Position numbers and translations under genes: made by a program. Below are positions 39,238 to 47,973 of a stretch of DNA of 64,000 nucleotides, piece by piece; position 1 is the first letter of the stretch; the number at the start of each line of letters is the position of its first letter. Origin of the DNA: Gemmobacter sp. (lineage in GTDB: Bacteria; Pseudomonadota; Alphaproteobacteria; Rhodobacterales; Rhodobacteraceae). The notes under the pieces are model-generated. The model made no database searches. It saw only the letters and a list, made by a program, of their open reading frames with translations, and was not told the origin of the DNA. The stretch is from positions 1-64,000 of the forward strand of contig NZ_JAUCBS010000007.1 in NCBI RefSeq assembly GCF_034676705.1, given 5' to 3'.

Positions 39238-41597
39238 TGGCGCCGCTGCGCCGCAAGGTGCTGCGCGACCTGCTGCGCCTGTGGCCGCAGTCGCTGGCCA
39301 TCGCGCTGGTGCTGGCGGCCGGGGTGGCGACGATGATCCTGGGCAATGGCGCCTATGCCGCCTTGTCCGACACCCGGGCGCGCTATTACGATGCCTATCG
39401 CTTTGCCGATGTGTTCGCCGATGTCACGCGCGCGCCCCGGGCCCTGCTGGATCAGCTGCGCGCCATCGACGGCGTGCTGGCGGCCGAGGCGCGCATCGTG
39501 CGGCTGGCACTGCTGGATCTGCCCGACATGGCCGAGCCGGGCACCATGCAGCTGGTCTCGCTGCCCGAGGCGGGGGCGGCGGGGCTGAACCTGCTGCATC
39601 TGCGGCAGGGGCGGCTGCCCGACCCCGGATCGGACCGCGAAATCCTGCTGTCCGAAGCGTTCGCCGCCGCCCATGGCCTGCGGCCCGGCGCCAGGCTGGA
39701 CGTGCTGATGCAGGGGCGCAAGCGCAGCCTGACGGTGACGGGCATCGCCCTGTCGCCCGAATTCATCTATGCGCTTGGCCACGGCGAGATGATGCCCGAC
39801 CCGCGCCGCTTTGGCATCGGCTGGCTGCCGCGGGCGGGGCTGGCGGCGGCCTATGATCTGGAAGGCGCGTTTTCCAACCTGGTGCTGAAGCTGGCGCCCG
39901 GCGCCTCGGCTGACCGGGTGATCGCCGAAGTCGACCGTCTGACCGCCCGCTATGGCGGCACCGGCGCCATCGCCCGGGCCGACCAGATCTCGCATGCCTT
40001 TCTGGATGCCGAACTTCAGCAGCTGGGCGCCATGTCGCGCGTGCTGCCGCCGATCTTCCTGCTGGTGGCGGCCATGCTGGTGCATATGACGCTGTCGCGG
40101 CTGGTGACGCTGGAGCGTGAACAGATCGGGCTGCTGAAGGCGGTGGGCTATGGCCCGGGCGCCATCGCGCGGCATTACGGGGAATTCGTGCTGGCGATTG
40201 CCCTGGCCGGCATCGTCATCGGCGGGGTGGCCGGGGCCTGGATGGGGGCGGGGCTGGCGCAGATGTATGCGCGGTTCTTTGCCTTTCCGTTTCTGGTCTT
40301 CACCCCCGATCCGGGCATCTATGCGCTGGCCGCGCTGGTCACCTCGGGTGCGGCATTGGGCGGGGCGCTGGTGGCGGTGCGCGCGGTGCTGGCGCTGTCG
40401 CCGGCCGTGGCCATGGCCCCGCCGGCGCCGGCCGATTACCACAGCCGGGGCAATGCGCTGTGGCACCGGCTGGGGCTGCGCCAGACCGGGGTGATGACGG
40501 CGCGCCACCTGCTGCGCTGGCCGCTGCGCACGCTGTCGGGCATTGTCGGCGTGGCGATGGCGGTGGCGATCCTCGTGGCCTCGCTGTGGTCTTTCGGGTC
40601 CATCGACCGGATGATCGACATCACCTTTTTCCGCGCCGACCGGCAGGATGTGCAGATGGTGTTCGGCCAGCCTGCCCCGCCACGCGCCGCGCTGGCGGTG
40701 CGCCAGATGCCCGGCGTGATGGCGGCCGAACCGTTCCGCACCGCCGCCGCCCGCATCAGCCACCGCCACCTGTCGCGCAGCGTCGCGGTGACCGGGCGCC
40801 CCGCGCAGCCGCAGCTGTCGCGCGTGCTGGACCCCGCCCTGCGCCCGATGACCATGCCAGAGGCCGGGCTGATCCTGTCGGAAACCCTGGCCGAGGTCTT
40901 GCAGGTGCGCCCCGGCGACCGGGTGACGGTCGCCTTTCTGGACGGCGCGCGGCGCAGCGTGACCCTGCCGGTCAGCGGGGTATCGGTAGGCTATGTCGGC
41001 CTTGGCGCCGCGATGGACATCGGCGCCCTGCACCGCGCCACCGGCGGGCCCGAGGTGATTTCCGGCGTCAACCTGCTGATCGACCCCGCCGCCCGGGCCG
41101 CGTTCTTTCGCGCCGCCGCCGCCTCGCCCGCCACCGGGTTTCTGGCCGTCATGGGCCTGACCGTGGCCCGGTTCCGCGCCACGCTGGCGGAAAACATCAC
41201 CGTGATGATCACCGTCTATGTCGGGCTGGCCGGCATCATCGCGATGGGGGTCATCTACAACTTTGCCCGCATCTCGCTGTCGGAACAGGGGCGCGAACTG
41301 GCCAGCCTGCGCGTGCTGGGCTTTACCCGGGCCGAGGTGGCGGGCGTGCTGTTCCGCGAACTGGCCATCGTCGCGCTGGTGGCGCAGCCCCTGGGCTGGG
41401 CCATCGGCTATGGCATGGGCCGCGCGATGGTGGCGGCCTTTTCGTCCGACCTTTACCGCGTGCCCCTTGTCATCGGGCCGTCGGTCCATGCCACGGCCAG
41501 CCTGATCGTGGGGGCCGCCGCGCTCATGTCGGCGCTGGCGGTCTGGCAGCGGATCGCCCGCCTTGACATGATCGAGGTTCTGAAAACACGGGAATGA
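39237..41597 (+). CDS. FtsX-like ABC permease with two FtsX domains
   Basis: This 786-residue permease has an N-terminal helix (LAIALVLAAGVATMILGNGAYAAL), a large periplasmic region, and two FtsX domains: one near residues 265-400 (LLVAAMLVHMTLSRLVTLEREQIGLLKAVGYGPGAIARHY) and one at the C-terminus (YVGLAGIIAMGVIYNFARISLSEQGRELASLRVLGFTRAEV). It carries substances or lipoproteins out of the inner membrane, or transmits force to an adaptor. It overlaps the HlyD-like gene by 4 nt. Confidence 0.88.
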   Translation: MAPLRRKVLRDLLRLWPQSLAIALVLAAGVATMILGNGAYAALSDTRARYYDAYRFADVFADVTRAPRALLDQLRAIDGVLAAEARIVRLALLDLPDMAEPGTMQLVSLPEAGAAGLNLLHLRQGRLPDPGSDREILLSEAFAAAHGLRPGARLDVLMQGRKRSLTVTGIALSPEFIYALGHGEMMPDPRRFGIGWLPRAGLAAAYDLEGAFSNLVLKLAPGASADRVIAEVDRLTARYGGTGAIARADQISHAFLDAELQQLGAMSRVLPPIFLLVAAMLVHMTLSRLVTLEREQIGLLKAVGYGPGAIARHYGEFVLAIALAGIVIGGVAGAWMGAGLAQMYARFFAFPFLVFTPDPGIYALAALVTSGAALGGALVAVRAVLALSPAVAMAPPAPADYHSRGNALWHRLGLRQTGVMTARHLLRWPLRTLSGIVGVAMAVAILVASLWSFGSIDRMIDITFFRADRQDVQMVFGQPAPPRAALAVRQMPGVMAAEPFRTAAARISHRHLSRSVAVTGRPAQPQLSRVLDPALRPMTMPEAGLILSETLAEVLQVRPGDRVTVAFLDGARRSVTLPVSGVSVGYVGLGAAMDIGALHRATGGPEVISGVNLLIDPAARAAFFRAAAASPATGFLAVMGLTVARFRATLAENITVMITVYVGLAGIIAMGVIYNFARISLSEQGRELASLRVLGFTRAEVAGVLFRELAIVALVAQPLGWAIGYGMGRAMVAAFSSDLYRVPLVIGPSVHATASLIVGAAALMSALAVWQRIARLDMIEVLKTRE

Positions 41598-42787
41598 CCA
41601 TGCGCCGCACGATCCTGGCCCTTGCCGCCCTTGCCCTGCTGGCGCTGACCGTCTGGGCGCTGCTGCCGCGCCCCGTCGCGGTCGAACTGGCGCGCATCGG
41701 CCCCCGCACCATCGACGTGACCATCGAGGACGAAGGCCTGGCCGAGATCCGCGAGGTTTTTGTGGTGTCGGCCCCCATTGCCGGGCGGCTGCGGCGGATC
41801 GACCTGCAGGCCGGCGATCCGGTGGTGGCCGGGCAAACCGTGGTGGCGCTGCTGGGGCCGCTGGCGCCCGCGCTGCTGGATACAAGGTCGCGGGCGGTGG
41901 CCCGGGCGGGGCTGGCCGCCGCCACCGCCGCGGTCGAGCTGGCACAGGCCCAGGTCGCCCAGGCCGAGGCGACGCTGGCCTTTCGCATCACCGAGGCCGA
42001 CCGCGCGGCGGCGCTGTTCGAACGCGGCACCATCTCGCGCCACCTGCTGGATCTGGCGCAGCTGGAACGCGATACCGCCGCCGCCGCGCTGGACAGCGCG
42101 CGCGCCAACCTTGCGGTGCGCGACCGCGAACGCGACAGCACCGCCGCCCTGCTGAACGGCGCGGCCGCCGACGGCAGCGATACCTGCTGCGTCGAACTGG
42201 CCGCGCCGCAGTCGGGCCGGATCCTGCGCGTGCTGACCGAGGATGACCAGGTGGTGGCCGCCGGCACCCCCCTGGTGGAAATCGGCGATCCGGCCGATCT
42301 GCGGGTCAGGGTGGACCTGCTGTCGCGCGATGCGGTGCGCGTGCGGCCGGGCATGGCCGCGCGCATCGCCGGCTGGGGCGGCGGCGACATTCCCGCCACG
42401 GTGGACCGGGTGGAACCCGCCGCCACCACCCGCATCTCGGCCCTGGGGATCGATGAACAGCGGGTCCAGGTGCTGCTGCGGCTGGACGGCCCCCCGCAGG
42501 ACCGGCAGGCGCTTGGCCACGGCTACCGCGTGATGGCGCAGATCACCCTGCTGACGGTGCCCGATGCCCTGTCGATCCCGGTGGGCGCCCTGCTGCGCGA
42601 CGGGTCGGACTGGGCCACCTTCGTGGCGCAGGACGGCCGCGCGCGACTGCGCACCATCACCCTTGGCGCGCGCAACGACATGGCGGCCCAGGTGCTGGAC
42701 GGGCTGGCCCCCGGCGATCTGGTGCTGCTGCACCCCAGCGACCTGATCGCCGACGGCACCGCCATAGCGCCATCGGCCGGCCCCTGA
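41594..42787 (+). CDS. HlyD/RND-type periplasmic adaptor
   Basis: This 397-residue protein has an N-terminal membrane anchor (RTILALAALALLALTVWALL). A split lipoyl domain follows (VFVVSAPIAGRLRRIDLQAGDPVVAGQTVVAL ... VELAAPQSGRILRVLTEDDQVVAAGTPLVEIGDPADL) around a long coiled-coil hairpin of about 100 residues. Beta-barrel and membrane-proximal domains end it (SIPVGALLRDG). With the ATPase and FtsX-like permease it forms a DevBCA/MacAB-like tripartite exporter. No outer-membrane partner gene is in the window. Confidence 0.87.
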   Translation: MTMRRTILALAALALLALTVWALLPRPVAVELARIGPRTIDVTIEDEGLAEIREVFVVSAPIAGRLRRIDLQAGDPVVAGQTVVALLGPLAPALLDTRSRAVARAGLAAATAAVELAQAQVAQAEATLAFRITEADRAAALFERGTISRHLLDLAQLERDTAAAALDSARANLAVRDRERDSTAALLNGAAADGSDTCCVELAAPQSGRILRVLTEDDQVVAAGTPLVEIGDPADLRVRVDLLSRDAVRVRPGMAARIAGWGGGDIPATVDRVEPAATTRISALGIDEQRVQVLLRLDGPPQDRQALGHGYRVMAQITLLTVPDALSIPVGALLRDGSDWATFVAQDGRARLRTITLGARNDMAAQVLDGLAPGDLVLLHPSDLIADGTAIAPSAGP

Positions 42788-42802
42788 AACCGCCGGCAAC
42801 CG

Positions 42803-43483
42803 TCAGGACAGCAGGCCCCGCATGAAGCGTTCGTTCAGATCGTAGAGGTCGGTCAGCAGCGCGCGCACCCGGTCCGCATCGCCCTGCGAGGCGGCGCGCA
42901 CCACGGCGGCATGCTGGCGCAGCGCCTCGGCCAACATGTCCGACCCCTGATGCATCCGCCAGAACCGCCGCACCAGCGCATGGACCGGGTGCATCGCGGC
43001 GGTCAGGAAACGGTTGGCGACGGCCTGATCCATCTGGGCATCGAATTCGGCGTCCAGCGCGTAATACTGCCGCCAGTCGGCGGCCTGGGCGCAGGCGTCC
43101 ATCCTGCCGGCCAGATCGGCCATCACCCGGCGCTGCTTTTCGCTGGCGCGTTCGGTGCCGCGGATCAGCAGCCGCATTTCGATGGTGCGGCGCATTTCCA
43201 GCAGTTGCAGCTGGGTCGGAATATCCACCTCGGTCACGGTGATGCCGCGGCGGGGGCGGATTTCGACCAGATATTCCCGTTCCAGCCGCTGCAACGCCTC
43301 GCGTATCGGCGTGCGGCTGAACCCCAGCGAGGCGCAGAGCACCTTTTCCGACAGGATGGCGCCGGGCGGCAGTTCCATCTGGATGATGCTTTCGCGCAGC
43401 CGCACATAGGCCGCGTTCGCCATGTTTTCGGTATCGGCCGCGCTCAGTTCGATCGGCGCGGCAGAGGTGGCGGACGGTTTCAT
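42803..43483 (-). CDS. GntR regulator, FadR/FCD subfamily
   Basis: This 226-residue regulator has a winged helix (AAYVRLRESIIQMELPPGAILSEKVLCASLGFSRTPIREALQRLEREYLVEIRPRRGITVTEVD). An all-helical FCD effector domain with its metal-binding pattern follows (EMRRTIEMRLL, YYALDAEFDAQMDQAVANRFLTAAMHPVHAL, ALRQHAAVVRAASQGDADRV). The start MKPSAT at 43483 is preferred to 43546. It lies downstream of the dctM of the catabolic operon on the same strand (76 nt gap) and is the likely regulator of that operon. Confidence 0.88.
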   Translation of the reverse strand: MKPSATSAAPIELSAADTENMANAAYVRLRESIIQMELPPGAILSEKVLCASLGFSRTPIREALQRLEREYLVEIRPRRGITVTEVDIPTQLQLLEMRRTIEMRLLIRGTERASEKQRRVMADLAGRMDACAQAADWRQYYALDAEFDAQMDQAVANRFLTAAMHPVHALVRRFWRMHQGSDMLAEALRQHAAVVRAASQGDADRVRALLTDLYDLNERFMRGLLS

Positions 43484-43559
43484 CGGGCTTCCGGGCGGCG
43501 CTGGGGCATCATGGCAAGCTGTTACCGGACTGGCCCGGTCTGGCAAGGTGAAATCTGGC

Positions 43560-44846
43560 CTACATCACATGCCCCGGCAGCCAGGTCGCCAGCTGCGGCA
43601 CCAGCCACAGCAGCGCCAGGAACAGGATGAACAGCCCGATATAGGGCGTGGCACCCCGGATCACCTCGACAATGCCGCGCCGGGCGATGGATTCGATGAC
43701 GAACAGGTTGAGGCCCAGCGGCGGGGTGATCTGGCCGATCTCCACCGCGACCACCAGCATGATGCCGAACCAGATCAGGTCGATCTGCATGGCATGCAGG
43801 GTGGGCACCAGGATGGGAATGGTCAGCACGATCATGCCGATGGAATCCACCACGCAGCCCAGCAGCAGATAGCCGATGACCAGCGCCAGGATGAATTCCC
43901 CCTGGCTCAGGCCCAGCCCGCCGACCCAGTCGGTCAGCGCCCGGCCCACGCCGCCCTTTTCCATGCCATAGGCAAAGACAAAGGCCGCCATGGTGATGAA
44001 CAGGATCGCAGCACTGGTCTTCAGCGTGTCTTGCAGGCAATCGGCCAGAATGGCCACCGACAGCCCGCCCGACACCGCGCAGATCGCCAGCGCACCGACC
44101 ACGCCAAGCGCCGCGGCCTCGGTCGGGGTGGCCTTGCCGGTATAGATGCTGCCCAGCACCATCAGCATCAGCACCGCGATGGGCAGCAGGCCCGCCAGCC
44201 GGCGCGCCCCCGCATCGCCCGCCGGCTCGCGCGGGGCAAGGGCGGGGGTCAGCCAGACCCGGACGGCGATATAGCCCATGAAGATCAGCGTCAGCACGAT
44301 GCCCGGCACCACGCCGGCCATGAACAGCTTGGCGATGCTGACTTCGGCAAAGGTGCCATAGATGATCATCGCAATCGACGGCGGGATCAGGATGCCCAGC
44401 GTGCCGCCCGCCGCCAGCGATCCGGCGGTCATCGCATTGTCATAGCCCTTTTCGCGCAGCTGCGGGATGGCGACGGTGCCGATGGCGGCGGCCGTGGCCA
44501 CGCTGGACCCGCTGATCGCCGCGAACATGGCGCAGCCGATGATGTTGGTCTGCAACAGCCCGCCCGGCACCCGCCGCACCAGAACCGACAGCGCATCATA
44601 GAACGCCCGGCTGACACCGGATCGCAACAGCAGCGCCGCCATCAGCATGAACAGCGGAATGGCCGACAGCGAGGCCGCGTTCATCGAGCTCCAGATGACA
44701 AAGCTCAGCGCATTCAGCCCCGATATGCCGCTGATCGACAGGATCATCACGATCCCGGCACAGGCGATGGCAAAGGGAATCCACAGGCCGGCAACCAGCA
44801 GTCCCAGAAAGGCCGCAAGGCCCACAAGCGAGGTGACAAGATCCAT
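43560..44846 (-). CDS. dctM: TRAP large permease (DctM family), second system
   Basis: This 428-residue protein has about 12 membrane helices with SAIPLFMLMAALLLRSG, LLQTNIIGCAMFAAISGSSVATAAAIGTVAIPQL, LAAGGTLGILIPPSIAMIIYG, ATPTEAAALGVVGAL and VEIGQITPPLGLNLFVIESIA. The start at 44846 overlaps the dctQ stop by one base. It ends the seven-gene minus-strand operon. Confidence 0.92.
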   Translation of the reverse strand: MDLVTSLVGLAAFLGLLVAGLWIPFAIACAGIVMILSISGISGLNALSFVIWSSMNAASLSAIPLFMLMAALLLRSGVSRAFYDALSVLVRRVPGGLLQTNIIGCAMFAAISGSSVATAAAIGTVAIPQLREKGYDNAMTAGSLAAGGTLGILIPPSIAMIIYGTFAEVSIAKLFMAGVVPGIVLTLIFMGYIAVRVWLTPALAPREPAGDAGARRLAGLLPIAVLMLMVLGSIYTGKATPTEAAALGVVGALAICAVSGGLSVAILADCLQDTLKTSAAILFITMAAFVFAYGMEKGGVGRALTDWVGGLGLSQGEFILALVIGYLLLGCVVDSIGMIVLTIPILVPTLHAMQIDLIWFGIMLVVAVEIGQITPPLGLNLFVIESIARRGIVEVIRGATPYIGLFILFLALLWLVPQLATWLPGHVM

Positions 44847-45340
44847 CAGGGTCTCCGGGCTTCGGGGGATGTGCCGCGCGCCAGGGCACGCAGGCTGCGC
44901 AACGTGCCGGCAACCGCCACCAGCGTCAGCAGCGCGCCGCCGATCAGCATCACCGATTGCGGAATCCACAGCGGCGTTTCGGCCGGCGTGGGGGCAAAGG
45001 TGCCGCGTTCGTAGCTGCGGCTGACCAGCCGCCAGACCTGCCAGGTGATCACGGCGGCCACCGCGCTGGACAGCAGGCCGAACAGCACCTCAAGGGCGGC
45101 GCGCGGCCGCCCCCGCAGTTTCTCGATCACCGCATCGACGCGCAGCAGCGCGCCTTCGTCCAGGGCAAAGGGAATGCCCAGAAAGGTGATCGCAAGGCCA
45201 AGGTAGCCGGCATATTCATCCGCGATCAGCAGGGAAAACCCGAACAGGTTGCGGGTGATCACCTCGGCCGTCACGATCACGACCAGCGCCAGAATGGCCA
45301 GCCCGCCTGCAACCCGGCTGAGCATCAGGATATGCCGCAT
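44846..45340 (-). CDS. dctQ: TRAP small permease (DctQ family), second system
   Basis: This 164-residue protein has four membrane helices and VVIVTAEVITRNLFGFSLLIADEYAGYLGLAITFLGIPFALDEGALLRVD. It lies between dctP (10-nt gap) and dctM (1-nt overlap). Confidence 0.9.
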   Translation of the reverse strand: MRHILMLSRVAGGLAILALVVIVTAEVITRNLFGFSLLIADEYAGYLGLAITFLGIPFALDEGALLRVDAVIEKLRGRPRAALEVLFGLLSSAVAAVITWQVWRLVSRSYERGTFAPTPAETPLWIPQSVMLIGGALLTLVAVAGTLRSLRALARGTSPEARRP

Positions 45341-45350
45341 CCCCCAACCC

Positions 45351-46334
45351 TCACTTGCCCAGGGCAGACCGGATCTGGCCCAGCGTCGCCTCGGCCTCGG
45401 CCCCGCGCTGCCTGGCCCATTGCGGCCAGTAATCCGCGAGCTTGGCGACCAGCGCCGCCTCGTCGGCCGCGTTCGCCGGGGTGATGGTCATGCCCTTGGC
45501 CTTGAATTGGGCCAGCAGCTCGCCATTCTCCTTGGCCATGCTGGCCGAGATCTTCACGACCTCTTTCGCCGCAAAGGCGCGCAGCTGCGCCTGCTGGTCG
45601 GGGGTCAGCGCCTCGAAGGCGTCCTTGTTGGCGAACACCGGCGATACGGTGAAATTCGGCCCCAGTTCGTAATTCGCCTTCAGGATGTCGGTCCAGTAGC
45701 GCGCCCCGCCGGACGCTGCGGTCATCACCCCGCTGATGGTGCCCAGCTGCAGCGCCTGCGCCACATCCGACGACCCCAGCGTCACCGGCGTGCCGCCGAA
45801 ACGGGTGACGAATTCCGCCTGTTCGCCCGAGGAGACGCGGAATTTCTTGCCCGCCATGTCGGCCAGCTTGTCGAACGGCCCGGTGGACCAGATCACCTGC
45901 CGCGGGTAATGGTAGGTGCCCAGATAGACCAGCCCCTGCTTGTCCAGCGCGGCGGCGATCACGGGTTCGGCAATGGCCAGCCCCTTGGCCAGTTCATCCT
46001 CGGTGGTGAACAGGCCGGGCAGCGCGAACAGCCCCACAATCGGCACCGCCCCGGTGATGAACGCGTTCGAGGCCAGCTGCACCACCCCGTCCGAGGTGGC
46101 GGCCGTCAGTTCCGTGGCGGCGATGGACAGTTCGCCCCCCGCCTTGCAGGTGGTGGTGATGTCACCGCCGGTCAGGCGGGTCAGCTCGTTGCCGATGGCC
46201 TGCAGCCCCATGATGGTGGCGTGCTGGGCACTGGGCATATAGCCCGAACACACCCATTCGGCCGCCCGCAGCGGTGCCGCCGCCAGCCCCAGCAGCATGG
46301 CAAGCGCGGTCGTGGTCAGAATCCTGTGCGACAT
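45351..46334 (-). CDS. dctP: TRAP substrate-binding protein (DctP family), second system
   Basis: This 327-residue protein has a signal peptide (ILTTTALAMLLGLAAAPLRAAE), then GGDITTTCKAGGELSIAATELTAATSDGVVQLASN, FDKLADMAGKKFRVSSGEQAEFVTRFGGTPVTLGSSDVAQALQLGTISGVMTAASGG and WTDILKANYELGP. The Arg in KKFRVSSG is the expected carboxylate anchor. It is distant from the first DctP at 33100, so the ligands probably differ. It follows the RraA-like gene by 45 nt. Confidence 0.9.
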   Translation of the reverse strand: MSHRILTTTALAMLLGLAAAPLRAAEWVCSGYMPSAQHATIMGLQAIGNELTRLTGGDITTTCKAGGELSIAATELTAATSDGVVQLASNAFITGAVPIVGLFALPGLFTTEDELAKGLAIAEPVIAAALDKQGLVYLGTYHYPRQVIWSTGPFDKLADMAGKKFRVSSGEQAEFVTRFGGTPVTLGSSDVAQALQLGTISGVMTAASGGARYWTDILKANYELGPNFTVSPVFANKDAFEALTPDQQAQLRAFAAKEVVKISASMAKENGELLAQFKAKGMTITPANAADEAALVAKLADYWPQWARQRGAEAEATLGQIRSALGK

Positions 46335-46379
46335 TCCGTTCTCCTCCCAAAGATCTTACGTCGTGGTGATCCGGCGCGG

Positions 46380-47105
46380 CTAGTGCCCGCCGCTGTCCGG
46401 CGCATCGCGCCAGGTGCCGTCGATTTCCTCGATCCCCGCCGCGTCCATCGCGGGGCCAAGGGCCAGCAGGTCGAACATCGTCGCCCCTGCGGTCAGTTTC
46501 TGGCGGAACCCCGCCTCCATCGCGGCGCGGGCTTCGGCGCGGGCGATGGCCCCTTCCAGATGCTGCGGCGGAATGGCCAGCACGCCATCTTCATCCGCCA
46601 GGATCAGATCGCCCGGGTTCACCGTGACCCCGGCCACCACCACCGGCACATTGGCCGACCCCGGCCCGCGCTTTTCGGGGTGCGACACCGAAATCGCGGT
46701 GGAAAACACCGGATAGCCCATGGCCGCCACATCGGCGGTATCGCGCACCGCGCCATCCACCACGGCGCCGCCCAACCCCTTCAGCCGGGCATAAAAGGTC
46801 ACCATATCGCCCCACAGCGCGCCCTGCGCCGATCCGCCATTGGTGGCAACGATCACATCGCCCGCCTGGGCGCAGCGCACTGCGGCATGCAGCATCAGGT
46901 TGTCGCCGGGGTAGTTGTAGCAGGTCACCGCCAGCCCGCAGATCCGCGCGCCGTGCCAGACCGGGCGCATCGCAGGGGCCATCAGGCACTGGCGGCCCAG
47001 CACGGCCCCCAGCGCCTCGTGCAGGTCGGCCACGCGGATGGCGCGGGCGCGGTCGATCAGCGCGGGGTCGATGCGGGGGATACGGGTATAGACGACGTGT
47101 TTCAT
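46380..47105 (-). CDS. RraA-like aldolase (CHA/HMG aldolase family), second copy
   Basis: This 241-residue protein has the family motifs RVADLHEALGAVL, YPGDNLMLHAAVRCAQAGDVIVATNGGSAQGALWGDM, GAVVDGAVRDTADVAAMG and NPGDLILADEDGVLAIPPQ. The long C-terminal arm matches LigK/GalC-type 4-carboxy-4-hydroxy-2-oxoadipate aldolases, which give pyruvate and oxaloacetate. It is only moderately similar to the copy at 25453. The ATG at 47105 (MKHVVYTRI) is used. It starts 7 nt after the SMP-30-like stop, in the middle of the operon. Confidence 0.85.
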   Translation of the reverse strand: MKHVVYTRIPRIDPALIDRARAIRVADLHEALGAVLGRQCLMAPAMRPVWHGARICGLAVTCYNYPGDNLMLHAAVRCAQAGDVIVATNGGSAQGALWGDMVTFYARLKGLGGAVVDGAVRDTADVAAMGYPVFSTAISVSHPEKRGPGSANVPVVVAGVTVNPGDLILADEDGVLAIPPQHLEGAIARAEARAAMEAGFRQKLTAGATMFDLLALGPAMDAAGIEEIDGTWRDAPDSGGH

Positions 47106-47112
47106 CGCGGCC

Positions 47113-47973
47113 TCATGCCTTGCGCAGGGGGTAAAGCGGCAGGCCCGGCACGCCGCCATCATGGGTCAGCAGCCGGCCATTGCCGGAATCGGCAATCACC
47201 CGGCGCCCGTCGGCGCCGATCGCCACATTGGTCAGGAACCGCGCGCCCTGGCAGTCTATCCGGCTTGCAGAGCCATCGCGCGGGTCGAAGATTTCCAGAC
47301 AGCCGCTGTCCCCCTCGGCCGCCCCGATGGATGCGGTGACGATCCGCCCCGCCCTGTCAAAGGCAAACCCGTCGGGCAGGCCATGGCGCAGGGCAAAGGC
47401 AACTTCCATCCGCGCCTCCTCCGGGTGATCCAGCGGAATGCGCAGGATGCGGCCGTTGCCGGTATCGGCCACATACAGCCAGCCTGGATCGGGGCCAAAG
47501 CCGATGCCGTTCGGATACCAGCCCATCCGCATCCAGACCTCGGCCTGGCCGGTCGCCGGATCCACCCGCCAGATGCGGCCATCGTCGCGCGCCGGGGTGC
47601 GGGTGGGATCGGTGACATACAGCATCCCGTCCGGCCCGATGGCCAGATCGTTCGGCGCCACCATGCCCGCGCACAGCTGGCGCAGCGTGCCATCGGCGCC
47701 GATGTGCTGCACCCCGGCGGTGCCCTGCTGCGTCGCAGGCCAGATCCCGCCGTTCTGCGCCACGAACAGCCCGCCCTGCCCGTCGGCCGTCAACCCGTTC
47801 GGCCCGCCGCCCGTCGTCGCCCAGACCGTGGTTTCCCCGGCGCGCGTGGTGCGGGTGATCTGGCCGCGGTCGATGGCGACGGCAAAGGTATCGCCGTTGC
47901 CGGCAATCACCGGCCCTTCGCAAAAGCCGACATCCTGCGACAGGATGGTGGCCTGCCCTGCCATCCGGCTCAT
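47113..47973 (-). CDS. SMP-30/gluconolactonase-like protein
   Basis: This 286-residue six-bladed propeller protein shows GFCEGPVIAGNGDTFAV, TGGGPNGLTADGQGGLFVAQNGG, APNDLAIGPDGMLYVTDP, WYPNGIGFGPDPGWLYVADTGNGRILRIPL and GLPDGFAFDRAG. The Glu, Asn and Asp residues in these repeats match the Ca2+/Zn2+ site of gluconolactonases. It probably opens a lactone made by the oxidoreductases of the same operon. Its start overlaps the monooxygenase stop (ATGA). Confidence 0.85.
   Translation of the reverse strand: MSRMAGQATILSQDVGFCEGPVIAGNGDTFAVAIDRGQITRTTRAGETTVWATTGGGPNGLTADGQGGLFVAQNGGIWPATQQGTAGVQHIGADGTLRQLCAGMVAPNDLAIGPDGMLYVTDPTRTPARDDGRIWRVDPATGQAEVWMRMGWYPNGIGFGPDPGWLYVADTGNGRILRIPLDHPEEARMEVAFALRHGLPDGFAFDRAGRIVTASIGAAEGDSGCLEIFDPRDGSASRIDCQGARFLTNVAIGADGRRVIADSGNGRLLTHDGGVPGLPLYPLRKA

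Noticed and set aside
36472..41945. Very long minus-strand frames (884 and 1043 codons)
   Set aside because: They run opposite to the flavoprotein, ATPase, permease and adaptor genes, which have clear domain motifs; the mirror frames have none.
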